Below, piece after piece: positions 1 through 5,112 of a DNA stretch of 9,802 nucleotides. Position 1 is the first letter of the stretch, and each line of letters opens with the position of its first letter. A program made the position numbers and the translations under genes. Where the stretch lies: NCBI GenBank assembly GCA_028696755.1, contig JAQVGK010000091.1, positions 1 to 9,802 on the forward strand, given 5' to 3'. The notes below the pieces were generated by a model, which saw nothing but the letters and a program-made list of their open reading frames with translations, was not told the origin of the DNA and searched no databases. The DNA comes from Bacteroidales bacterium (GTDB lineage Bacteria > Bacteroidota > Bacteroidia > Bacteroidales > ML635J-15).

Positions 1-97
1 TCCCTCCCGAGCTAATCAAATATGTTTGGCCATAACTCGAGATCGCAAAAAATATGAACATCCATACAAGTAATATTTTATAAACATTAGTTTTCAT
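1..97 (-). CDS. N-terminus of a secreted protein, possibly CUB-like (cut by the left edge)
   Basis: Reading minus from ATG at 97 gives an open frame of 32 codons that runs off the window. It begins MKTNVYKILLVWMFIFF and continues AISSYGQTYLISSGG: a short basic start, a hydrophobic core of about 15 residues and a likely signal-peptidase site near the SYGQ segment. The mature start YLISSGG resembles the opening of CUB-like domains in large secreted Bacteroidota proteins, which often begin with a Y-x-I-S-x-G-G-T pattern; that is family knowledge applied to only eight residues, so the domain is a suggestion. The ATG lies 11 bp inside the end of the upstream small secreted gene, so the two are probably co-transcribed and may be translationally coupled. 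No clear Shine-Dalgarno is seen. The rest of the protein is outside the window. Confidence 0.55.
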   Translation of the reverse strand, partial: MKTNVYKILLVWMFIFFAISSYGQTYLISSGG

Positions 98-512
98 TAT
101 TGTAATTATTATATTTTTCAGTTAATTTCTTTAACGACTCGAATTCAATAGCGAAACCAGTATTGCCAATTCGATAATAAGTATTCTTCGCATATTGAAT
201 TTCCACATTATACATATATACGTTGAAGTTTTCTTCGTCAAAACTACTCACTTCTTCACCAATTGTTTTAGTTATTGGGTCATAACTTAACAATGGCTGC
301 ATTGATGAGCATTTTTCAGCACCAACTTCAATAATTCGATACGAATTATCTAAATACCAATTAAGATACTTTAACTCATTAGGATTATTTACTGTGATAT
401 CTTCAAGATATTCCTCTGAAAACACAGAGTATAATCTCGGATCTACTGTTTGAGCAACTAATGTGGAATAACAAATTGCTACAAATAATAGTAATAATAA
501 AAACTGTTTCAT
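87..512 (-). CDS. small secreted protein of unknown function
   Basis: The 141-residue protein starts MKQFLLLLLFVAICYSTLVA, a clear signal peptide (basic n-region, Leu-rich core, cleavage likely after LVAQ), so it is exported. A longer reading exists by using TTG at 533, but the ATG at 512 puts the signal peptide at the N-terminus and is preferred. The mature part is about 120 residues with no membrane segment, rich in Tyr, Asn and Glu. It has a segment NPNELKYLNWYLDNSYRI and one cysteine in EKCSSMQPLL. I do not recognise a named family. Its end overlaps the start of a second secreted protein by 11 bp, so the two probably belong to one transcription unit and may act together at the cell envelope. 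No promoter is convincing in the 220 bp upstream. Confidence 0.7.
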   Translation of the reverse strand: MKQFLLLLLFVAICYSTLVAQTVDPRLYSVFSEEYLEDITVNNPNELKYLNWYLDNSYRIIEVGAEKCSSMQPLLSYDPITKTIGEEVSSFDEENFNVYMYNVEIQYAKNTYYRIGNTGFAIEFESLKKLTEKYNNYNNEN

Positions 513-703
513 AATTTTTAAAATTTTATACAATGATAACGATAATTTTTGTTTCTGGTTGCTTTGTAATTGAAAATTATTTGATTTTCTTAGTACAATA
601 CGATAATTAGTTCCTAACGCTTAATAGATCATCCATAATTAGTAAGAAAACAACTTTTAAGCTGCACCAATCATCGCAGAAAATGTGGAAATATAAATAT
701 CAT

Positions 704-735
704 AAAAAAAAAGTGCAACCGAAATTGCACTTTTT
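704..735 (-). terminator. intrinsic terminator of the exb operon
   Basis: Bases 708-718 (AAAAAGTGCAA) pair with 725-735 (TTGCACTTTTT) as an 11-bp perfect stem around a 6-base loop, CCGAAA. In the minus direction the stem is followed by a run of nine U (from A704-A712, which partly overlaps the stem). It lies 20-50 bases after the stop of the last exbD gene, where a transcript end is expected. On the plus strand the stem is followed by five T, so it could also work weakly in the other direction. Confidence 0.88.
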
Positions 736-754
736 CTATCAGGTATTAAATAAG

Positions 755-1228
755 TTACACATCTCTACGGGCAGAGTAGTTAATTTTAAGAGCTGATGCT
801 TTTCTAAGCTCCTGCTTAATATCGGTTACAATACCCATTTTTGTTTCTTGATGAACCTTAAGTGAGGTTGTCATAAAAGGTTGTTCTGGTTCTGGACGAG
901 CTTCTCTTTCGGCAAGTATATATTCGTAAATATCAGATAAATCAGCAAAAGAAGAATTCAACTGAATACGTGGTTCTGTACCATACATTCTTTGATGTTC
1001 TTTTTTAGGTTTACCAACATAGATATAACTTACCAAAGATTTTTTCTCAAGCTTTTTAATTTCGGTAGCCTGAGGTAAATCACTAGATTTTAGTTCGATT
1101 TGAAGTTCGACTTCTCTCATTGATGTTGTTGCCATGAAGAAGAAAAGAATCATGAACACCACGTCGGGCAATGATGATGTACCAATTGCACCAACGGTTT
1201 TTTTGTTTCTGTTTCCGAATTTAGACAT
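755..1228 (-). CDS. exbD: ExbD/TolR-family biopolymer transport protein (second ExbD)
   Basis: This 157-residue protein is the short, single-pass partner of an ExbB-type proton channel in the inner membrane. After a basic cytoplasmic N-tail, a transmembrane helix covers about residues 20-37 with the sequence LPDVVFMILFFFMATTSM. Asp22 sits at the position of the conserved, protonatable Asp of ExbD/TolR. The periplasmic remainder (about 40-157) has the ELKSSDLPQA stretch typical of the segment after the helix and a C-terminal region resembling the ExbD fold. Its ATG is two bases after the stop of the preceding exbD and has a strong AGGAGG site inside that gene, so translation is probably coupled. 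It is the last gene before the terminator. The substrate system (TonB-dependent uptake or another process) cannot be read from the window. Confidence 0.9.
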   Translation of the reverse strand: MSKFGNRNKKTVGAIGTSSLPDVVFMILFFFMATTSMREVELQIELKSSDLPQATEIKKLEKKSLVSYIYVGKPKKEHQRMYGTEPRIQLNSSFADLSDIYEYILAEREARPEPEQPFMTTSLKVHQETKMGIVTDIKQELRKASALKINYSARRDV

Positions 1229-1230
1229 AA

Positions 1231-1812
1231 CTATTTTCCTCCTATATTTTTAGGTTCTGCTTCGGAAATTCGTTGTGGAACAATTTCTCGAATTGCTTCC
1301 TTTTCATCATCTTCCAACTCATCAAATTTTCTCTTTCCGAAGTACTCTAGAGCAGCTTCATCACGTAGTTCGTTTACGGCAGCAACAAGTTCATTTTGAA
1401 CCTCTATATATCTACCATAAGTTGTACCTCTATCATTTTGTAATGAGATTACCCCAACACCAACGTCAACACTCTTCTTGAGCTTCTTGATATAAACAGA
1501 TTCCATCTCTGGCAAATCTTCACTATTGATATCGGATTTTACAAACTCCTTAGTTTTTTCTCTCAAATCCTCAATGTCCATTTGCTTTCCATTAACCAAC
1601 AACCTATCCTGTGCATTAATAAGAACGATAAAAACGTTACGCTTATTGATTTCTATGTTGGTAATGTCTTTATCCTGTGGGATAGGCGGCAACTGCCTAG
1701 CAATACCGGTGTCCACGTCCATTGTAGTAGTGAGCAGCCAGTAAATCAGCAGCAGGAAGGCAATATCTGCCATCGAGCCTGAGTTTACCTGCGGTGTTTC
1801 GCGTTTCGCCAT
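1231..1812 (-). CDS. exbD: ExbD/TolR-family biopolymer transport protein (first ExbD)
   Basis: The 193-residue protein has the classic ExbD opening: a short N-tail, then SGSMADIAFLLLIYWLLTTT with conserved Asp16 inside the single transmembrane helix (about 12-31), then MDVDTGIARQLPP leading into the periplasmic domain. Most Bacteroidota relatives I know carry FF where this one has YW. The C-terminal part is longer than in E. coli ExbD (141 residues): it contains a segment with NDRGTTYGRYIEVQNELVAA, typical of the periplasmic fold, and ends in an acidic, charged tail (about 160-193). It lies 26 bp after the four-TM protein gene and 2 bp before the second exbD. Two different ExbD proteins in one operon suggest a heteromeric ExbD pair in the channel; that is inference. 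Confidence 0.9.
   Translation of the reverse strand: MAKRETPQVNSGSMADIAFLLLIYWLLTTTMDVDTGIARQLPPIPQDKDITNIEINKRNVFIVLINAQDRLLVNGKQMDIEDLREKTKEFVKSDINSEDLPEMESVYIKKLKKSVDVGVGVISLQNDRGTTYGRYIEVQNELVAAVNELRDEAALEYFGKRKFDELEDDEKEAIREIVPQRISEAEPKNIGGK
1238..1243 (-). promoter_or_regulatory. Shine-Dalgarno of the second exbD, inside the first exbD
   Basis: Minus-strand AGGAGG lies nine bases before the ATG at 1228, within the last codons (GGK, stop) of the upstream exbD. Most starts in this window have no such site, so a full site here suggests translational coupling to keep the two ExbD proteins in fixed ratio. Confidence 0.7.
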
Positions 1813-1838
1813 AATTTTAATTTTTCAAAAGTTAAAAA

Positions 1839-2345
1839 CTATTTCCAGATTCTTGACACCTCATTATAGATGAGAGCGACGATAGACATTCCGAAAATAA
1901 AATACATAACAAACATAAATGTTTCAATCATTCGAGATGTGCCTTCGGTTATCTCAATTTGGTCTTTTCCTAAGAAATCAGGAATTGTACTTGACGCAAG
2001 AGAGTATGAGATAAATACGATAATTGCTGTTCCAAGAATGATAATTGCTGTTCCGCGAGCTTTTTTAGGTTTTTCAATTATATTCATTACAAACTGATAA
2101 ACAGCAAAACCAACAGCAGCAACTGCACAAATAATAAACATCACCATCGAGAAATTAAGGATTAAGCCTCCCCATCCAGTTGCAATACCTTCAACAGCTG
2201 CAACTTTCATATCAGATGATAGATCTTCTGTTTTTGCGAGTTCTTCGTTTAGTCCGCCAACATCAGCGATAAAGAAATGCAGTATCACGAGAGTAGAAAT
2301 CCCGAAGACCACATAACCTACTATTTTTAATATTTTATTTAACAT
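1839..2345 (-). CDS. four-TM membrane protein of the exbB-exbD operon
   Basis: This 168-residue protein has four hydrophobic helices, at about residues 8-27, 60-88, 98-117 and 140-160. A polar stretch (about 28-58, with GLNEELAKTEDLSSDMK) lies between the first two and another (about 118-138, with FLGKDQIEITEGTSR) between the last two. KPKKARG (92-98) is the basic loop and probably faces the cytoplasm. There is no ExbB or ExbD signature. From general knowledge, a protein of this size sits between exbB and the exbD pair in many Bacteroidota, without an assigned function. It is 18 bp from exbB and 26 bp from exbD, so it is co-expressed with the proton channel and is probably an accessory subunit or assembly partner in the inner membrane. 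Confidence 0.8.
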   Translation of the reverse strand: MLNKILKIVGYVVFGISTLVILHFFIADVGGLNEELAKTEDLSSDMKVAAVEGIATGWGGLILNFSMVMFIICAVAAVGFAVYQFVMNIIEKPKKARGTAIIILGTAIIVFISYSLASSTIPDFLGKDQIEITEGTSRMIETFMFVMYFIFGMSIVALIYNEVSRIWK

Positions 2346-2363
2346 GATATTACACTTTTAAAG

Positions 2364-3185
2364 TTAGTTTTTCTTTGCGTTGAAATCCACTAAAATATCA
2401 ATCAGAGAGATTGAAGCATCTTCCATACTGTTAACGATGCTGTCAATTTTACCGAGGATATAGTTGTAGAAAACCTGAAGAATCATCGCAACGATAAGAC
2501 CACCAACTGTAGTAATAAGAGCCACTTTCATACCACCTGCAACAAGTGAAGGGTTGATATCACCAGCAATTTGGATAGCATCGAAAGCTTGAATCATACC
2601 GATAACTGTACCAAGGAATCCTAACATTGGAGCAAGAGCGATAAACAAAGAAATCCAAGTTAATCCGTTTTCCATTTGTCCCATTTGTACACCACCGTAA
2701 GAAACAACTGATTTTTCAACAACATCAATACCAGAATGATATCTGTCAAGTCCCTGATAGAAGATACTTGCTACCGGACCACGAGTGTTACGGCAAACTT
2801 CTTTTGCAGCTTCGATACCACCATCGTTAAGAGCAGCTTCAACTTTCTTTAAAAGTTTATCAGTGTTGGTAGTTGCAAAATTTAAATAAATAATTCTTTC
2901 AAATGAAATTGCAAGACCAATGATCAAACAAATAAGTACAGGCGCCATCCACATTGGACCACCTTCGATAAATTTAATTTTCAACTGCTGATGCATAGGA
3001 GTTTCAGCGTCGGCAGGAGCTGCTGTAGCTTCGTCTGCTGGAGCGGCTTCGTCAGCTGCTGGAGCTGGAGTTGTGTCAGTTTGTTCTGTTCCTGCTGTAG
3101 CGTTGTCATCCTGTGCATAAATCAAAGATGAAGTAGTAAAAGTTAGCAATCCTGCTAATGTTAACAATGCAATTAGTTTTTTCAT
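2364..3185 (-). CDS. exbB: ExbB/TolQ/MotA-family proton channel protein
   Basis: This 273-residue inner-membrane protein forms the proton-conducting core with the ExbD proteins. It starts with a signal peptide or first helix (about 1-24, ending near SLIYAQ). A low-complexity stretch rich in Ala, Pro, Asp and Glu (about 25-63) follows, then a helix at 78-98 (WMAPVLICLIIGLAISF), a cytoplasmic domain with EAAKEVCRNTRGPVASI (125-141), and two C-terminal helices at about 176-200 and 220-242. These carry the family motifs LGFLGTVIGMIQAF and ALITTVGGLIVAM; the Thr residues in them correspond to the channel-lining Thr of ExbB. E. coli ExbB (244 residues) has no such Ala/Pro/Asp/Glu linker. It is the first gene of a four-gene operon and starts 76 bp after a tRNA-Ser gene. 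Confidence 0.93.
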   Translation of the reverse strand: MKKLIALLTLAGLLTFTTSSLIYAQDDNATAGTEQTDTTPAPAADEAAPADEATAAPADAETPMHQQLKIKFIEGGPMWMAPVLICLIIGLAISFERIIYLNFATTNTDKLLKKVEAALNDGGIEAAKEVCRNTRGPVASIFYQGLDRYHSGIDVVEKSVVSYGGVQMGQMENGLTWISLFIALAPMLGFLGTVIGMIQAFDAIQIAGDINPSLVAGGMKVALITTVGGLIVAMILQVFYNYILGKIDSIVNSMEDASISLIDILVDFNAKKN

Positions 3186-3261
3186 GACTATTTTTCGTTT
3201 TAATTTAAACTTATTTAATTATTACCTGTTAATTCTTCTTAATTTCTTTCATTTCATTCAG

Positions 3262-3351
3262 CGGAGAGAGTGGGATTCGAACCCACGAGACGATTTGACA
3301 CCGCCTACACACTTTCCAGGCGTGCGCCTTCGACCACTCGGCCATCTCTCC
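3262..3351 (-). tRNA. tRNA-Ser (anticodon GGA)
   Basis: The minus strand from 3351 folds as a 90-nt class II tRNA. The acceptor arms GGAGAGA (3351-3345) and TCTCTCC (3269-3263) pair fully. The D arm contains GCCGAGTGGTCGAAGGC, and the anticodon stem pairs CACGC with GTGTG. The loop CTGGAAA gives anticodon GGA (3317-3315), which reads UCC and UCU. A long variable arm and the T arm GTGGGTTCGAATCCCAC follow. The discriminator base is G, as in tRNA-Ser. No CCA is encoded; CCA would be added after transcription. Confidence 0.96.
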
Positions 3352-3376
3352 AGATATGCCGCCTTAAAATGTGTCG

Positions 3377-3402
3377 CAAAATAATAAAATATTTAACGCC
3401 AA
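3377..3402 (-). promoter_or_regulatory. possible promoter of tRNA-Ser
   Basis: On the minus strand TTATTTTG (3384-3377) differs by one base from the Bacteroidota -7 element TAnnTTTG. A TTTG/TTG element (TTG at 3402-3400) lies 15 bases further upstream, a little short of the usual 17-23 spacing. The tRNA would start about 20 bases downstream of a predicted transcription start. The region also has an inverted repeat, TTTAACG (3392-3398) with CGTTAAA (3414-3420). Confidence 0.35.
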
Positions 3403-3503
3403 AAAAATTTTTACGTTAAAAATTATTTTTAAGCATTTTTTATCTCAACGAACGTCTGAATTTTTCTAATTAACGAGGTGAGGAGGGTTTTATTGTTGAA
3501 GAA

Positions 3504-3612
3504 GTGCCTAAAGTGTGCTAAAGTGCCTAAAGTGCCTAGAGTGCCTAGAGTGCCTAAAGTGCCTAGAGTGACTAAAGTGCCTAGAGTGACTAGAGTGACT
3601 AAAGTGCCTAGA
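3504..3612 (+). repeat. 9-bp minisatellite array 1 (12 units)
   Basis: Twelve head-to-tail copies follow the pattern GTG[C/A]CTA[A/G]A. Unit two is a 10-base variant (GTGTGCTAAA). Variation is nearly limited to unit positions 4 and 8: the forms are GTGCCTAAA, GTGCCTAGA, GTGACTAAA and GTGACTAGA. The array starts after GTTGAAGAA and ends in GTACATTGGCTGCTGGC. Array 2 has closely similar edges. Nine bases being a multiple of three, the array stays open in frame as VPK/VPR/VTK/VTR, which I do not take as coding. Confidence 0.95.
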
Positions 3613-3773
3613 GTACATTGGCTGCTGGCGAAATCTATCAGGGTTTTAAATTTTGCAGGAAATATCTTTTAAATTTATTTTGATAATCACCTATTAGCTG
3701 AATTTCACAAGCGATGCTGTAAAATAAATCTAACCGTTCATTAAGGTGAAAAAAGAATTTGTCCTATCTCTTC

Positions 3774-3811
3774 AACGTTTCCATGTCCTGAAAAGCGGAC
3801 GATGGAAAGTT
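3774..3811. repeat. bulged inverted repeat next to array 2
   Basis: The two arms pair as AAC, TTTCCAT and GTCC with GGAC, ATGGAAA and GTT: 14 base pairs around an 8-base loop, TGAAAAGC. There is one unpaired G on each side (3777 and 3801). It ends 7 bases before the first unit of array 2. It has no following T run, so a simple terminator is unlikely. It may be a structured RNA element or a protein-binding palindrome. Confidence 0.6.
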
Positions 3812-3818
3812 AAAAGAA

Positions 3819-3881
3819 GTGCCTAAAGTGCCTAGAGTGCCTAGAGTGCCTAGAGTGCCTAGAGTGCCTAGAGTGCCTAAA
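3819..3881 (+). repeat. 9-bp minisatellite array 2 (7 units)
   Basis: Seven perfect units: GTGCCTAAA, five GTGCCTAGA, GTGCCTAAA. It is more uniform than array 1, which suggests recent expansion. The left edge is GTTAAAAGAA and the right edge GTACTTGGGTTCTGGC. Both edges match array 1 with a few differences, so the arrays look like copies of one cassette rather than independent slippage events. Confidence 0.95.
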
Positions 3882-3988
3882 GTACTTGGGTTCTGGCTAA
3901 CTGTTAATTACTAATTCTGTTTTATTCTTCCGATAATAAATTTAACTCATCAAATGTTTAAACTTATCAATTAAATCAATTTCCAATT

Positions 3989-4034
3989 AAGTACTTTAGG
4001 CACTCCGAACTTTAGTTTACTTTAGGCACTTCTT
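3989..4034 (-). repeat. degenerate inverted copy of the 9-bp repeat cassette
   Basis: Read on the minus strand, this begins AAGAAGTGCCTAAAG, contains a decayed unit (GTAAACTAAA) and the spacer GTTCGGA, and ends GTGCCTAAAGTACTT. Perfect units are at 4021-4029 and 3995-4003. The entry and exit sequences are those of arrays 1 and 2, but the orientation is opposite. It begins at the stop codon of the AraC-family gene, so that gene's mRNA would carry it just after the stop. Confidence 0.85.
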
Positions 4035-4977
4035 ACAGGGCTTTCACCCCTACGCAAATGTCAACCACAAAGATTCCGTTTTTGGGTTCTTCGGGATACA
4101 TTTCGAAGCATGGCTTGTCGTCGGGCTGGTAACCGCTCTGAGGCAACCACTTTGCATAAATCCATTCCCACGCTAGTCCAAACTGCTCCTCTGTTACTTC
4201 GAATCTGGCAATAACATATTTTCCGCCTTCGACTTTCATTTTGCCGACTTCGCCATCAACCGAGGTATTTTCCGGCACAGTAATGCAAACGCTAGTTCTC
4301 AATTTATCACTTTCGCAAAGGTTTGGATCGTCGTGATATACTATTAATGATTTAAAATCTGGTCCACCTATAAGTCCACGTGGTCCAGCCCATGCAAATA
4401 AACGATTCCAAAGCTGAGCAAACAAATTGCTGTTTCCCTGATAAGGTCCGATGTGGCGAACATAAGCCACTGTCATTTCGCGAAGTTCTTTAACTTCAAC
4501 ACTTTTGCTAATTTCCATATTAGTCCTCCATTTTATTGAATTTGTACTTCGGCAAAAGTACATCATCACTTTGTCGTCGATTTGACTCTGCTTGCCCTCC
4601 GTTTGACTTAAATTGCTGTATTGCTTTTTTTCTTTGCGGTAAGTGCTAGCCGAAACTCCAAAAAAGGACTTAAAATTTCGTGAGAATATTGATATATCGG
4701 TAAAACCAAGTTTAATGGCAATGTCTGAAACACTGAGTTGGGGATTTACAACAAGCAGCATTGCAGCTTTCTCGAGGCGAATTCGGTCTATAAACTGAAA
4801 AGGAGTTTCGCCAGTAATTCCGAAAAAAATACGTACAAAATGATACTTCGAAAAACTAGCCACATCGGCAAGATCTTCTAGATTTAACTGCTCCGAAATA
4901 TTTTTTTCGATATAATCAAAAACCTTGTTAATACGGTTCTTGTACTCAATTTGTATCTGTGGATTCTGCTCTCTCAT
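4033..4977 (-). CDS. AraC-family regulator with C-terminal GyrI-like domain
   Basis: The 314-residue protein joins an N-terminal AraC-type DNA-binding domain (about 14-115) to a GyrI-like ligand-binding domain (about 155-314). The first helix-turn-helix is at about 31-52 (LEDLADVASFSKYHFVRIFF) and the second at about 82-103 (VSDIAIKLGFTDISIFSRNF). The PFQFIDRIRLEKA segment joins them, as in MarA and Rob. The C-terminal domain has VAYVRHIGPYQG, WAGPRGL, YHDDPN and GGKYVIARFEV, all typical of GyrI/SbmC-like modules that bind small hydrophobic or cationic molecules. It is probably a cytoplasmic effector-responsive transcription factor; the target is unknown. It stands alone, with a repeat cassette directly after the stop. 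A strong internal Shine-Dalgarno and ATG lie at the domain boundary (ATG at 4518). Confidence 0.9.
   Translation of the reverse strand: MREQNPQIQIEYKNRINKVFDYIEKNISEQLNLEDLADVASFSKYHFVRIFFGITGETPFQFIDRIRLEKAAMLLVVNPQLSVSDIAIKLGFTDISIFSRNFKSFFGVSASTYRKEKKQYSNLSQTEGKQSQIDDKVMMYFCRSTNSIKWRTNMEISKSVEVKELREMTVAYVRHIGPYQGNSNLFAQLWNRLFAWAGPRGLIGGPDFKSLIVYHDDPNLCESDKLRTSVCITVPENTSVDGEVGKMKVEGGKYVIARFEVTEEQFGLAWEWIYAKWLPQSGYQPDDKPCFEMYPEEPKNGIFVVDICVGVKAL
4516..4529 (-). promoter_or_regulatory. internal ribosome-binding site and ATG within the AraC-GyrI gene
   Basis: The codons for residues WRTNM read TGG AGG ACT AAT ATG. They thus form GGAGG (4529-4525), a six-base spacer and an in-frame ATG (4518-4516). 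Starting here would make a 161-residue protein that is exactly the free GyrI-like domain. The annotated start at 4977 has no comparable site. Confidence 0.45.
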
Positions 4978-4996
4978 AGCTTAATATTTAAACTAG

Positions 4997-5004
4997 CAAA
5001 GATA
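4997..5004 (-). promoter_or_regulatory. -7 promoter element for the AraC-family gene
   Basis: Minus-strand TATCTTTG matches the Bacteroidota -7 consensus TAnnTTTG exactly and lies 19 bases before the ATG at 4977, giving a leader of roughly 10-15 bases. No TTG element is seen 17-23 bases upstream, so only the -7 half is supported. Confidence 0.45.
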
Positions 5005-5112
5005 AAGATTTTTGAGAGTGGCATTTGATGATAATTGCGGAAAATGGGAGGCACAAATCTTAACACCTGAAAAAGTCTTTATTTCATTGATGATGTGTTC
5101 ATAAAGTAATTT

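Larger units (their letters stand above)
3352..4032. other. 680-bp non-coding stretch with repeat arrays
   Basis: No convincing gene lies here. It holds a probable tRNA promoter, two direct 9-bp repeat arrays (3504-3612 and 3819-3881), a hairpin (3774-3811), and an inverted degenerate copy of the same repeat (3989-4034) touching the stop codon of the AraC-family gene. The rest (3613-3773 and 3882-3988) is AT-rich with no frame or structure I could support. Confidence 0.8.

Noticed and set aside
513..533. TTG start seven codons upstream for the small secreted protein
   Set aside because: It puts extra residues before a standard signal peptide; the ATG at 512 is the better start.
1275..1782. 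Plus-strand frames opposite the first exbD gene
   Set aside because: They are antisense shadows of a clear ExbD gene with no recognisable domain.
3203..3215. Promoter for exbB at minus-strand TAAGTTTA (3213-3206)
   Set aside because: It misses the final G of TAnnTTTG and has no TTG element at the right distance; read-through from the tRNA cannot be excluded.
3478..3672. Open frame of 64 codons with VPK/VPR/VTK/VTR repeats
   Set aside because: It stays open only because the repeat unit is nine bases long. The flanks give no domain or conserved start, and array 2 and the inverted copy are not in matching frames.
3504..3881. CRISPR array
   Set aside because: The units are nine bases, contiguous and without spacers; no cas gene is nearby.
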